From: Oscillospiraceae bacterium
Lineage (GTDB): Bacteria > Bacillota > Clostridia > Christensenellales > Aristaeellaceae
Direction: 5' to 3'
Length of the DNA: 5,467 bases
NCBI GenBank assembly: GCA_031266295.1
Contig: JAISBH010000164.1
Location: forward strand, 1-5,467
The position numbers and the translations under genes are program-made. Position 1 is the first letter of the stretch; each line of letters begins with the position of its first letter. Shown one piece after another: positions 1 to 4,790 of the stretch. The notes under the pieces are model-generated. The model did not search any database and was not told where the DNA came from. It saw only the letters and a program-made list of their open reading frames with translations.

Positions 1-148
1 GTTACGTTACGGAACAGACTATCCAGGTACAACAGGCAGTTCGAAGCCGGTAGATTGTGTATCACGATGGTCCAGGCGAAGCCTGGTCAGGATTCGAAAG
101 GGCGGATAGCCCTTCGCATGGTCAGGGACGCGGCGCATCCGCGCCTTC

Positions 149-215
149 GGGAAGGGGACTGACGTCCCCCTCCCGACCTCCCTCAAGAGGAACCCCCTCT
201 GCCGCTGCGGCGACA
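149..215. repeat. Putative intergenic palindromic repeat element (left copy)
   Basis: Three palindromes follow one another. The first is an 11-position stem, GGGA-A-GGGGAC paired with GTCCCC-C-TCCC around TGAC (149-174, one mismatch). The second is CCTC-aa-GAGG (181-190). The third is GCCGC-t-GCGGC (201-211), which runs on into GACA. Read on the minus strand, the order is a GTCGCC-type hairpin, then GAGGGGG, then CCTC-TT-GAGG followed by GAGG. From memory, similarly built GAGGG/CTCCC elements with a GCGAC hairpin are common between genes in Clostridia. That resemblance is recollection and was not checked. The 9-mer GCGGCGACA at 207-215 also occurs in the same orientation in the right-hand spacer (4705-4713). 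Confidence 0.45.
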
Positions 216-262
216 TCGACAACTCACACCATAGTAGCGGGGCGCTACAAACTTAAAGCGCA

Positions 263-280
263 TTCGGTTCGCAAACCGAA
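263..280 (-). terminator. Terminator-like hairpin after the MFS gene
   Basis: A perfect 7-bp stem, TTCGGTT-N4-AACCGAA, starts 30 nt beyond the MFS stop codon. On the minus strand the tail reads TGCGCTTTAAGTTTG, which is only loosely T-rich, so this would be a weak intrinsic terminator. It could equally be a 3'-end stabilising hairpin. Confidence 0.35.
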
Positions 281-310
281 CAGCGTCCCGCCGCAGCGTA
301 TGGCTGAGAC

Positions 311-1564
311 TCACGCATCCCTATACACAAACGTCGTAGCCAGCAGTCCGAACGTGAGCAGTCCCATGCTCAACACAAAGGGCAGCGGCTTAGATATATC
401 GCTAAGCATTCCTCCGATGTATCCGAACGGCACGCTAACTAGCATCACCAGTGTTTGCAGTATCGCCATTACACCGGAGCGATCCTCGGGGCGGACATGT
501 ATCGCTACGAGCGACTCGCGCAGCGTGTTGAGCGTAGCGTTGCCAAGCGCCTCGAACGCTAACGACAAGAACAGCGCCGCGAACCCCAGCGCGCTGTTCG
601 CGGGCGCGAATATCAGCAACAGGCATCCGGTCATAGCGCAAAGAAACCCGCCGTACAGCGGCATCTTCAGCTTGGTCTGCTTCATCCGTCCGATTATCCC
701 GAATAGGAACACAATGGACAGCACGCTCTTGACCATCGGAAATATGGGAAGCAGCGTATCCGGCACACCCACTTTGCGTGAGGCGATGATTTGCCAGAAC
801 GTGACCGAGATCATCCCGACAATCTCCACGAGTACACTGATCAGTATCGCGAACGACGTACCGCGCGACGACCTGATATTCTTGATGGACTGCGCGTAGT
901 TGGCGATGATCGTGCGCAGCGTCCAGCTCTTTGCGGCCTCGCGCCGCACTAGCCCGATCGCTGTTTCGGTGGAGAATTTATACAAGATAATCAATTTGGC
1001 GGTCATCACGACGAACGCGTTGATATAGAGGATGCGCACCGCCGGAACCATTGTCAACCGCGACACCATGATCGACGCTATAGGCGCGAACAAAGCGGAG
1101 AGATTGCCGCAGATGATCACCCATGTATATATCTGTGTAATCTTATCAGGCGGCGCGTCCTCGACGAGCAGACAGTCCCATGATACCGTCGTGACTTTCA
1201 TCATTCCATTGAACAGCGCGGCCGCCGCGAAGAACCAGAAGCCTTGACTGCTCGCCCATATCAGACACGGCAGGCTCCACGCCAGGAAGTCGAAAACGGC
1301 CGTCGAAAGTCGCCGCCCCATCTTATCCACAATCATTCCCGATATAAACGCGAACAACATCTGCGAGAACATATATATCGACGCGACGATGCCCACCTGC
1401 GTATCCGTCATTCCCATGGATAGCATGAATACGGACGCATATGGCAGACACAGGTTCATGGACAGCCCCCACATGGGTTCGGTGAATACGCAGGCGCGCG
1501 TGTTGCCTCGCAGGCCGAGCAGGGTTTTAATCAAGGGATGGTTCTTGATGCTGATGGATGGCAC
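311..1564 (-). CDS. Major facilitator superfamily (MFS) transporter
   Basis: This encodes a 417-residue inner-membrane secondary transporter. About twelve hydrophobic segments can be placed: roughly 33-51, 57-79, 90-105, 106-125, 145-165, 172-195, 238-260, 268-290, 297-317, 320-342, 360-385 and 390-412. A basic central loop (196-237) separates the two six-helix halves, as usual in MFS proteins. The family's loop 2-3 signature appears at 76-85 as G-x3-D-K-x-G-R-R. An SWDCLLVEDAP stretch near residue 130 and the start region RGNTRACVFTEPMWG resemble uncharacterised clostridial MFS proteins. The substrate cannot be read from the sequence; drug or metabolite efflux is only a family-level possibility. 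The start is GTG, supported by GAGGT five bases upstream. The gene has its own promoter, 182 bp of spacer after the upstream phosphoesterase gene, and inverted repeats beside the promoter that suggest repressor control. Confidence 0.93.
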   Translation of the reverse strand: MPSISIKNHPLIKTLLGLRGNTRACVFTEPMWGLSMNLCLPYASVFMLSMGMTDTQVGIVASIYMFSQMLFAFISGMIVDKMGRRLSTAVFDFLAWSLPCLIWASSQGFWFFAAAALFNGMMKVTTVSWDCLLVEDAPPDKITQIYTWVIICGNLSALFAPIASIMVSRLTMVPAVRILYINAFVVMTAKLIILYKFSTETAIGLVRREAAKSWTLRTIIANYAQSIKNIRSSRGTSFAILISVLVEIVGMISVTFWQIIASRKVGVPDTLLPIFPMVKSVLSIVFLFGIIGRMKQTKLKMPLYGGFLCAMTGCLLLIFAPANSALGFAALFLSLAFEALGNATLNTLRESLVAIHVRPEDRSGVMAILQTLVMLVSVPFGYIGGMLSDISKPLPFVLSMGLLTFGLLATTFVYRDA

Positions 1565-1569
1565 ACTCT

Positions 1570-1574
1570 ACCTC
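1570..1574 (-). promoter_or_regulatory. Ribosome site fixing the MFS GTG start
   Basis: GAGGT lies on the minus strand, five bases before the GTG at 1564. No ATG is as well placed, so this site decides the start. Confidence 0.7.
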
Positions 1575-1683
1575 GCTGTTGACGATTTTTAGTGATGAAA
1601 GGCGTTGATTTTTCCACGCGATCGAATATGAAATGAGGGGAAGGATATAGCTTGAAGGGTCCTGCTGTCCCCTGCCATACAGC

Positions 1684-1712
1684 ATTATACAGCGTTGCGA
1701 CATAAAACGCAA
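1684..1712 (-). promoter_or_regulatory. Sigma-A-type promoter of the MFS gene
   Basis: On the minus strand, TTGCGT (1712-1707) is followed by a 17-bp spacer and a perfect TATAAT (1689-1684). Transcription should begin near 1677, giving an untranslated leader of about 112 nt. This is the best promoter in the window. The spacer contains the inverted repeat GTTGCG-N8-CGCAAC (1694-1713), which covers the -35 box. Confidence 0.75.
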
Positions 1713-1728
1713 CAATCCGACGATTGTT
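1711..1728. promoter_or_regulatory. Inverted repeat upstream of the MFS promoter (possible operator or terminator)
   Basis: AACAATC-CGAC-GATTGTT is a perfect 7-bp palindrome touching the -35 box of the MFS promoter. On the minus strand it is followed by GCGTTTTATG, so it could also act as a weak terminator for the phosphoesterase transcript. Its place at the promoter makes an operator plausible; no regulator gene lies in the window. Confidence 0.4.
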
Positions 1729-1729
1729 T

Positions 1730-1751
1730 TATAGTCAACAGTTTGACTATA
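1730..1751. promoter_or_regulatory. Second inverted repeat, overlapping the phosphoesterase stop codon
   Basis: TATAGTCAA-N4-TTGACTATA is a perfect 9-bp inverted repeat. It includes the TAG stop of the phosphoesterase gene (1749-1747). A further related half-site, AGTTGAA, follows at 1751-1757. The stem is AT-rich with no T-tract after it on the minus strand, so a protein-binding site fits better than an intrinsic terminator. The size and symmetry suit a dimeric regulator such as a MarR or TetR family member, but nothing identifies which. Confidence 0.45.
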
Positions 1752-2490
1752 GTTGAATCTCCTTCAGCCTGAACCCCAGTCCATCGCACGATACCTGATG
1801 GTAAGTCACGCCATGGATTATCCTGGACGCGCCTATTGAAAACCCCGATTCCCCGTGCAGATGCCCGTATACGCACGCGACGGCACCGCTTTCCTTTATT
1901 ATTGCGGTCGTCGGCGACGGCTCATAACGGTCGCGGAAGGGCGGGTAGTGGGTCATTATGATCAGCGGCGCGTCGGGTGCGCGCCGCTTGGCGTCGCGTA
2001 TGGACATGTCAAGGCGGATCAACTCGCGTTTGTATATCTTGTCGTCGTCGGTGTATGACGCGGCGAGCGGGTCGGGATAATTCCAGCCTCGGCTGCCCGC
2101 GATCACTATCTCTGGGACGGCGTTGCCCTGTCCGTCATGATCCGCGTCCTCACGGCGGATCACCACCGCGTTATTCTGCAGCGCCGTTATCGACGGGGGC
2201 AGGGATGCGCGCAGCTGTCCCAGCGCGTTCCACCAGTAATCATGATTTCCGCGCAGTATTACCTTTCGGCCAGGCAGCGCTCCCACCGCGCGAAGATCGG
2301 GCAGCGCGTCCGCCAAACGCATGGCCCATGAGAAATCGCCGGGCATCAGCACAGTGTCGCCATCCGATACTCGCGCTATCCAATCCTGCTTTATCTTTTC
2401 GAAATGTCCAACCCAATGCGGCCCGAAGACGTCCATTGCCTTCGTGCCGCCACCGGGTAAGTGCAGGTCGCTTATTGCGAAGAGTTTCAA
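1747..2490 (-). CDS. Calcineurin-like metallophosphoesterase (COG1768-type)
   Basis: This 247-residue cytoplasmic hydrolase has every metal-binding motif of the calcineurin-like superfamily: D8-L-H10, G51-D52, G81-N82-H83-D84, T180-H181-Y182-P183-P184 and G209-H210-L211-H212-G213. It should therefore bind two metal ions and cleave a phosphate ester. The substrate is unknown. The overall pattern (MDVFGPHW, PGDFSWAMRL, GNHDYWW, GSRGW) matches, as I recall, the clostridial predicted phosphohydrolase family COG1768, and the length is normal. A hydrophilic loop around 112-127, rich in Asp and Glu, looks like an insertion. The start is TTG, overlapping the upstream zinc-ribbon gene's stop as TTGA, which points to translational coupling. 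MKLFAISDLH is the expected N-terminus, so the start is well supported. There is no signal peptide or membrane segment. Confidence 0.93.
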   Translation of the reverse strand: MKLFAISDLHLPGGGTKAMDVFGPHWVGHFEKIKQDWIARVSDGDTVLMPGDFSWAMRLADALPDLRAVGALPGRKVILRGNHDYWWNALGQLRASLPPSITALQNNAVVIRREDADHDGQGNAVPEIVIAGSRGWNYPDPLAASYTDDDKIYKRELIRLDMSIRDAKRRAPDAPLIIMTHYPPFRDRYEPSPTTAIIKESGAVACVYGHLHGESGFSIGASRIIHGVTYHQVSCDGLGFRLKEIQL

Positions 2491-2897
2491 GTTTCCTCTT
2501 CGCCCTCTTCGTCTTCTTCGCCGCCTTCTTCCTCAAGGGCTTCCTCAAGGGACAGCTCGCGGTCGATCTCACCCAGCTCGCTGCGCGGGATCTCGCTCTC
2601 TTCCATATCCATGGCTATCTCGTCCATTGTCGCCACGGAACCCATTTCCATATCGCTGGCCTCCGTGCTTAGCTCGTCCTCGGCTGCGGGTTCAGTTCGC
2701 CCCAATTCCTTTAGGCAAAATATACACATGTCCTTGCCAGGCATTACAGGGTTCTCATTGCATACCGAGCATATCTCGAAGCTTTCCCGCTCCGGCTCGC
2801 CCTTGATCTCCCGACGGCATATGGTGCAGTACTTTTCCCCGTCCGTGATGTAATTCAGTTCGCACCTTGGGCACTTTTTCAGCGTCATATGAGCCAT
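2487..2897 (-). CDS. Double zinc-ribbon protein with acidic C-terminal tail
   Basis: This encodes a 136-residue soluble protein in two parts. Residues 1-65 hold two Cys4 modules with identical spacing: C9-x2-C12-x11-C24-x2-C27 and C43-x2-C46-x11-C58-x2-C61. Each should bind one zinc ion. Residues 69-136 are strongly acidic and low in complexity, ending in a nearly unbroken Glu/Asp/Gly run (about 120-136), and are probably disordered. The first module (KKCPRCELNYI) resembles small uncharacterised clostridial zinc-ribbon proteins I remember; the function is not known. The ATG start at 2897 has a strong AAGGAGGA site at 2911-2904. The gene leads a two-gene unit with the phosphoesterase, overlapping it by 4 nt, so the two products may act together. 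The tail could mimic nucleic acid or contact a basic partner, but this is speculation. Confidence 0.88.
   Translation of the reverse strand: MAHMTLKKCPRCELNYITDGEKYCTICRREIKGEPERESFEICSVCNENPVMPGKDMCIFCLKELGRTEPAAEDELSTEASDMEMGSVATMDEIAMDMEESEIPRSELGEIDRELSLEEALEEEGGEEDEEGEEET
2491..2499 (-). promoter_or_regulatory. Ribosome site of the phosphoesterase inside the acidic-tail codons
   Basis: The last sense codons of the zinc-ribbon gene (Glu-Glu-Glu-Thr, GAA-GAG-GAA-ACT) supply AGAGGAAAC just before the TTG start at 2490. The GAGG core is four bases from the TTG. The Glu-rich tail therefore doubles as the downstream gene's ribosome site. Confidence 0.6.
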
Positions 2898-2944
2898 AGC
2901 GGGTCCTCCTTATTATGTCGCGCTGAACGCCACACAGAGCATAC

Positions 2945-2972
2945 ATTACACTTCCATTAATTACCTTGGCAA
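2945..2972 (-). promoter_or_regulatory. Candidate promoter of the zinc-ribbon/phosphoesterase unit
   Basis: On the minus strand, TTGCCA (2972-2967) is followed by a 16-bp spacer and TGTAAT (2950-2945), each matching five of six consensus positions. Transcription should start near 2938, leaving a leader of about 40 nt. The weak second base of the -10 box suggests modest or regulated activity. The -35 box lies within a palindrome (2966-2983). Confidence 0.5.
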
Positions 2973-2983
2973 TTTTCTGCCAA
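2966..2983. promoter_or_regulatory. Palindromic operator candidate between divergent promoters
   Basis: TTGGCA-N6-TGCCAA is a perfect 6-bp inverted repeat. It covers the -35 box of the minus-strand promoter and ends five bases before the -35 box of the plus-strand promoter. A dimeric protein bound here could affect both directions. No regulator is recognised. Confidence 0.45.
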
Positions 2984-2988
2984 ATTGA

Positions 2989-3017
2989 TTGCGTTTGTGT
3001 TTCTCAAATGTTACAAT
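2989..3017 (+). promoter_or_regulatory. Extended -10 promoter of the CAP-domain gene
   Basis: TTGCGT (2989-2994), a 17-bp spacer and TACAAT (3012-3017) form a sigma-A-type promoter. TG at 3009-3010, one base before the -10 box, makes it an extended -10. The expected start is near 3024, giving a leader of about 120 nt. The -35 hexamer is the same as in the MFS promoter. Confidence 0.65.
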
Positions 3018-3024
3018 CCATTCC

Positions 3025-3100
3025 AATCCTTAGTAACACAGGAAACAATCTCAGGGAGCTGCCAAACAACCGGCGATTGTTTCAGGTGTGATCGAGGATT
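3025..3100 (+). promoter_or_regulatory. Candidate structured 5' leader of the CAP-domain mRNA
   Basis: Nested pairings fold this stretch into one long stem. AATCCT (3025-3030) pairs with AGGATT (3095-3100). ACAC (3036-3039) pairs with GTGT (3086-3089). An AG/AG internal loop could form tandem G-A pairs. GAAACAATC (3042-3050) then pairs perfectly with GATTGTTTC (3075-3083). Finally GCC (3061-3063) pairs with GGC (3072-3074), leaving a 10-nt bulge, TCAGGGAGCT, on one side. The structure begins at the predicted transcription start. I compared it from memory with common riboswitch classes (c-di-GMP, c-di-AMP, SAM, TPP, cobalamin, glycine, ZTP, fluoride, guanidine) and could not match it. It may be a regulatory RNA, a protein-binding leader, or an mRNA-stabilising 5' stem. 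No T-tract follows, so transcriptional attenuation is not evident. Confidence 0.45.
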
Positions 3101-3129
3101 AAGGCGAACATTCCGCACGCACAAACGGC

Positions 3130-3137
3130 AAGGAGGT
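3130..3137 (+). promoter_or_regulatory. Ribosome site fixing the CAP-protein start
   Basis: AAGGAGGT, a near-perfect anti-16S match, ends six bases before the ATG at 3144. The frame is open a further 53 codons upstream, but that part has no ribosome site, overlaps the promoter and leader, and would bury the signal peptide. Confidence 0.85.
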
Positions 3138-3143
3138 AAGATT

Positions 3144-4574
3144 ATGCGGAACACTCGATGGATCATGAGTCTGGCGCTTGCGGCGCTGGCGGCGCTGACA
3201 GCCGCAGGAGGAGCGCTAGCAGAAACTCGCAGTTATTATAGTGTGCCAGGCGTAACAAGTCAACAGCAAATTAGTCAGAATTACGGTAAACCGCAAAATG
3301 GCCAGCAATATTCCGATGGAAGCGGCATTACGTGGACATGGAGCGACAACCAAAACAGCTGGGTCTGCACCCAGCCCGCCTCATCCGGCGCGATTAAGGA
3401 CGGCGTTTGGTATTCCAGCGGATCGAAGGAGATCGCGCAGGGCGGCGTTACGGACAGCGTGTCAAGCGGCGTGTCTGACGGCTACAACTGGCAGACGGTG
3501 AGCATCGACGACAGCGGCCTGTACGATCCTAACGCGTCCTATTGTCCGAACAGCTCGCAAGGCGGCTCGCTGGGGTCTGTCAAGGCATATGAATATTATG
3601 CGCCGTCCGGCGATTATCAAACGCTGGCGTATAGTTCCGCTGCGGAATCGGCGTTGTACAATCCAGCCTTGGAATCGTCATACTGCCCGCAGACGAGTGT
3701 GGGAAACCAGACTGCTGACTCGCTGGCATATCAGGGGCAAACGACCGTGCAGGCGTACCCTGGAACCGCCCTCAGCGCAGTGGATCAGCTGGCGCAATCC
3801 GCGTTGGGCAGCACGGGTACTTACGGCACGTCCGGTTCCGTTATTGTACCGTCCGGAACGCCGCTGAGCAATCAGAGCACGGCGTGTCCTGATCTGCCCA
3901 GCGCGTTTACGTTCACGATCAATGGTGTGCCCGTGACCGTCACGAACGCGGCATACGCGAAGGACGGCGTATCCCAGATATACAGCCCGGCAAACGGTAC
4001 GACGCTGCCTTGGTACGCCACGGCGAACGGCACCGGGGTCGAACAGTACCCTGAGTATCCGCAGTACACGAACACAACCGCCTCGACAGACGCGTATTGC
4101 CCGACAGGCTCGCCCGCGTCATACACGACGACACAGACCGCCACCCAAACAGGCGGCGGCATACTCTCGCAAGTGGCAGCCGCCACACCGGCCATAACGG
4201 CGATGGAACAAACCTCGCTGGCGCTGCTGAACGCCGAACGCCAATCAAACGGACTCGCTCCGCTGGCGATGGACTCAACGTTGAACCTCCTGGCGCGCCT
4301 GAAGAGCCAGGACATGGCGGCCAACGATTACTTTGCGCATGAGTCGGAGACATATGGCAAGGCGGCCGACATGCTGGACGCGGCGGGGTACCAGTACGCC
4401 GGAGTTGGCGAAAATATCGCCCATCATGAGAATGTCCAGACAGCTAACGCCGCGTTCATGAGTTCGTCCGGACACCGCGCGAATATCCTCGGTTCCCAAT
4501 GGACGAAGGCGGGCGTGGGCGTCGCTCTCGACGATAACGGTTATCCGCTGATCACCCAAATATTCGCTAGATAA
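3144..4574 (+). CDS. Secreted CAP (SCP/YkwD-like) domain protein with Cys-Pro-containing spacer region
   Basis: This encodes 476 residues. Residues 1-26 form a signal peptide: RNTR, a hydrophobic Ala/Leu core, and the A24-L25-A26 cleavage motif before E27. Residues 27-350 are rich in Ser, Thr, Tyr, Gln and Gly and contain five single cysteines (75, 134, 181, 248, 319), four of them in Cys-Pro. Two blocks resemble each other, GLYDPNASYCP (125-135) and ALYNPALESSYCP (170-182). Residues 355-476 are a CAP domain: LLNAER, DYFAHES with H399, GENIA with E423, SSGHRANIL with H444, then AGVGVA and TQIFAR at the end. H399, E423 and H444 are the conserved CAP pocket residues. YkwD-type proteins are extracellular in Firmicutes and spore-formers; their biochemical role is poorly defined. 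There is no LPXTG, SLH or peptidoglycan-binding repeat, so the anchoring mode is unclear. The gene is single, with its own promoter and leader. Confidence 0.93.
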   Translation: MRNTRWIMSLALAALAALTAAGGALAETRSYYSVPGVTSQQQISQNYGKPQNGQQYSDGSGITWTWSDNQNSWVCTQPASSGAIKDGVWYSSGSKEIAQGGVTDSVSSGVSDGYNWQTVSIDDSGLYDPNASYCPNSSQGGSLGSVKAYEYYAPSGDYQTLAYSSAAESALYNPALESSYCPQTSVGNQTADSLAYQGQTTVQAYPGTALSAVDQLAQSALGSTGTYGTSGSVIVPSGTPLSNQSTACPDLPSAFTFTINGVPVTVTNAAYAKDGVSQIYSPANGTTLPWYATANGTGVEQYPEYPQYTNTTASTDAYCPTGSPASYTTTQTATQTGGGILSQVAAATPAITAMEQTSLALLNAERQSNGLAPLAMDSTLNLLARLKSQDMAANDYFAHESETYGKAADMLDAAGYQYAGVGENIAHHENVQTANAAFMSSSGHRANILGSQWTKAGVGVALDDNGYPLITQIFAR

Positions 4575-4600
4575 ACGCGCATAAAACTGTATAACGACAA

Positions 4601-4630
4601 CTGCGGGGATAATTGGCAATATCCCCGCAG
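4601..4630 (+). terminator. Strong hairpin after the CAP gene
   Basis: CTGCGGGGATA-N8-TATCCCCGCAG is a perfect 11-bp stem starting 26 nt after the CAP stop codon. No T-run follows on the plus strand. On the minus strand it is followed by TTGTCGTTATACAGTTTT, which is moderately T-rich. It probably ends or protects the CAP transcript and could work in both directions, but it is not a canonical intrinsic terminator. Confidence 0.55.
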
Positions 4631-4635
4631 CTGCG

Positions 4636-4647
4636 CTGTATATACAG
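4636..4647. repeat. 12-bp perfect palindrome CTGTATATACAG
   Basis: This self-complementary site, with no loop, lies six bases after the terminator-like hairpin. It looks like a protein-binding half-turn site rather than an RNA hairpin. The ends CTGT/ACAG recall the proteobacterial LexA box, but the spacing is four bases shorter and Firmicutes LexA uses a different sequence. Confidence 0.35.
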
Positions 4648-4669
4648 TGTCTTGATAACAGCCCGTTTA

Positions 4670-4783
4670 TCCTCCCCATCGCCCCGCTGGGAGGAGATGT
4701 CGGCGCGGCGACAGGGAGGCTCTTCGGCGACAGAAGAGATTCTCTGGCGGCAGAGAAGATTCATGGGCTAGAGAAACGGATAC
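4670..4783. repeat. Hairpin chain with degenerate 20-nt tandem repeats (right copy of intergenic element)
   Basis: Four hairpins follow one another: TCCTCCC-N12-GGGAGGA (4670-4695), TGTCG-N6-CGACA (4698-4713), CTCTTC-N7-GAAGAG (4720-4738) and TTCTCTG-N4-CAGAGAA (4740-4757). Overlaid on these are tandem units starting with GGCGACAG or a variant at 4707, 4726, 4746 and 4766, at 19, 20 and 20-nt spacing. The last unit is degraded. In the second and third units the GGCGAC/GGCGGC motif sits in the loop while the stem bases differ between units yet still pair. The GGGAGGA plus GTCG-hairpin plus GGGAGG order recalls clostridial intergenic palindromic repeats (from memory). No reading frame in the spacer looks real. 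Confidence 0.5.
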
Positions 4784-4788
4784 CCGTT
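4775..4788 (-). terminator. Weak terminator-like hairpin after the right-edge gene
   Basis: On the minus strand, AACGG-GTAT-CCGTT followed by TCTCT lies two bases beyond the stop codon at 4791. The stem is only 5 bp and the T-tract is poor. A second hairpin, CCTCC-N6-GGAGG (4796-4811), sits in the final codons. Confidence 0.3.
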
Positions 4789-4790
4789 CG

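Larger units (their letters stand above)
1..310. other. Non-coding, hairpin-rich left flank
   Basis: No reading frame here looks protein-like: the open frames on either strand are arginine- and proline-rich, lack a ribosome site, and cross strong palindromes. What the stretch does hold is a row of hairpins. They are CCAGGC-gaa-GCCTGG (72-86), AAGGGC-N5-GCCCTT (98-114), CGCGG-N5-CCGCG (129-143), GGGGAC-N4-GTCCCC (154-169), CCTC-aa-GAGG (181-190) and GCCGC-t-GCGGC (201-211). A direct repeat TGGTCAGG occurs at 84-91 and 119-126. The last part (263-280) is a terminator-like hairpin for the MFS gene. The stretch may continue to the left of the window, and I cannot tell whether it is transcribed as an RNA. 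Confidence 0.55.

Noticed and set aside
1..162. Plus-strand frame open from the left edge to a TGA at 160-162, possibly the end of a gene
   Set aside because: The 53 residues are arginine-rich, match nothing I know, and run through a chain of perfect palindromes. It cannot be excluded without sequence to the left, but support is too weak to list.
19..222. Minus-strand 67-codon frame starting at TTG
   Set aside because: It has no ribosome site, a Pro/Arg-rich composition, and full overlap with the palindromic element.
57..899. Long plus-strand open frame over the MFS gene
   Set aside because: It crosses the hairpin-rich spacer and the 3' half of a clear twelve-helix transporter gene, is Ser/Pro/Arg-rich without domains, and has no ribosome site. 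It is a shadow frame.
3041..3090. Known riboswitch (c-di-GMP, c-di-AMP or similar) in the CAP leader
   Set aside because: The conserved cores I remember for these classes are absent, so only an unassigned structured leader is claimed.
2985..3143. Upstream extension of the CAP protein by 53 codons
   Set aside because: It starts at a TTG between promoter elements, lacks a ribosome site, and would place the signal peptide in the interior. The ATG at 3144 has AAGGAGGT at the right distance.
4636..4647. LexA/SOS box
   Set aside because: It is four bases shorter than the proteobacterial CTGT-N8-ACAG site, Firmicutes LexA sites are different, and it does not precede a gene closely.
4707..4783. CRISPR-like array
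   Set aside because: Units are about 20 nt, contiguous and degenerate, with no separate spacers and no cas genes.
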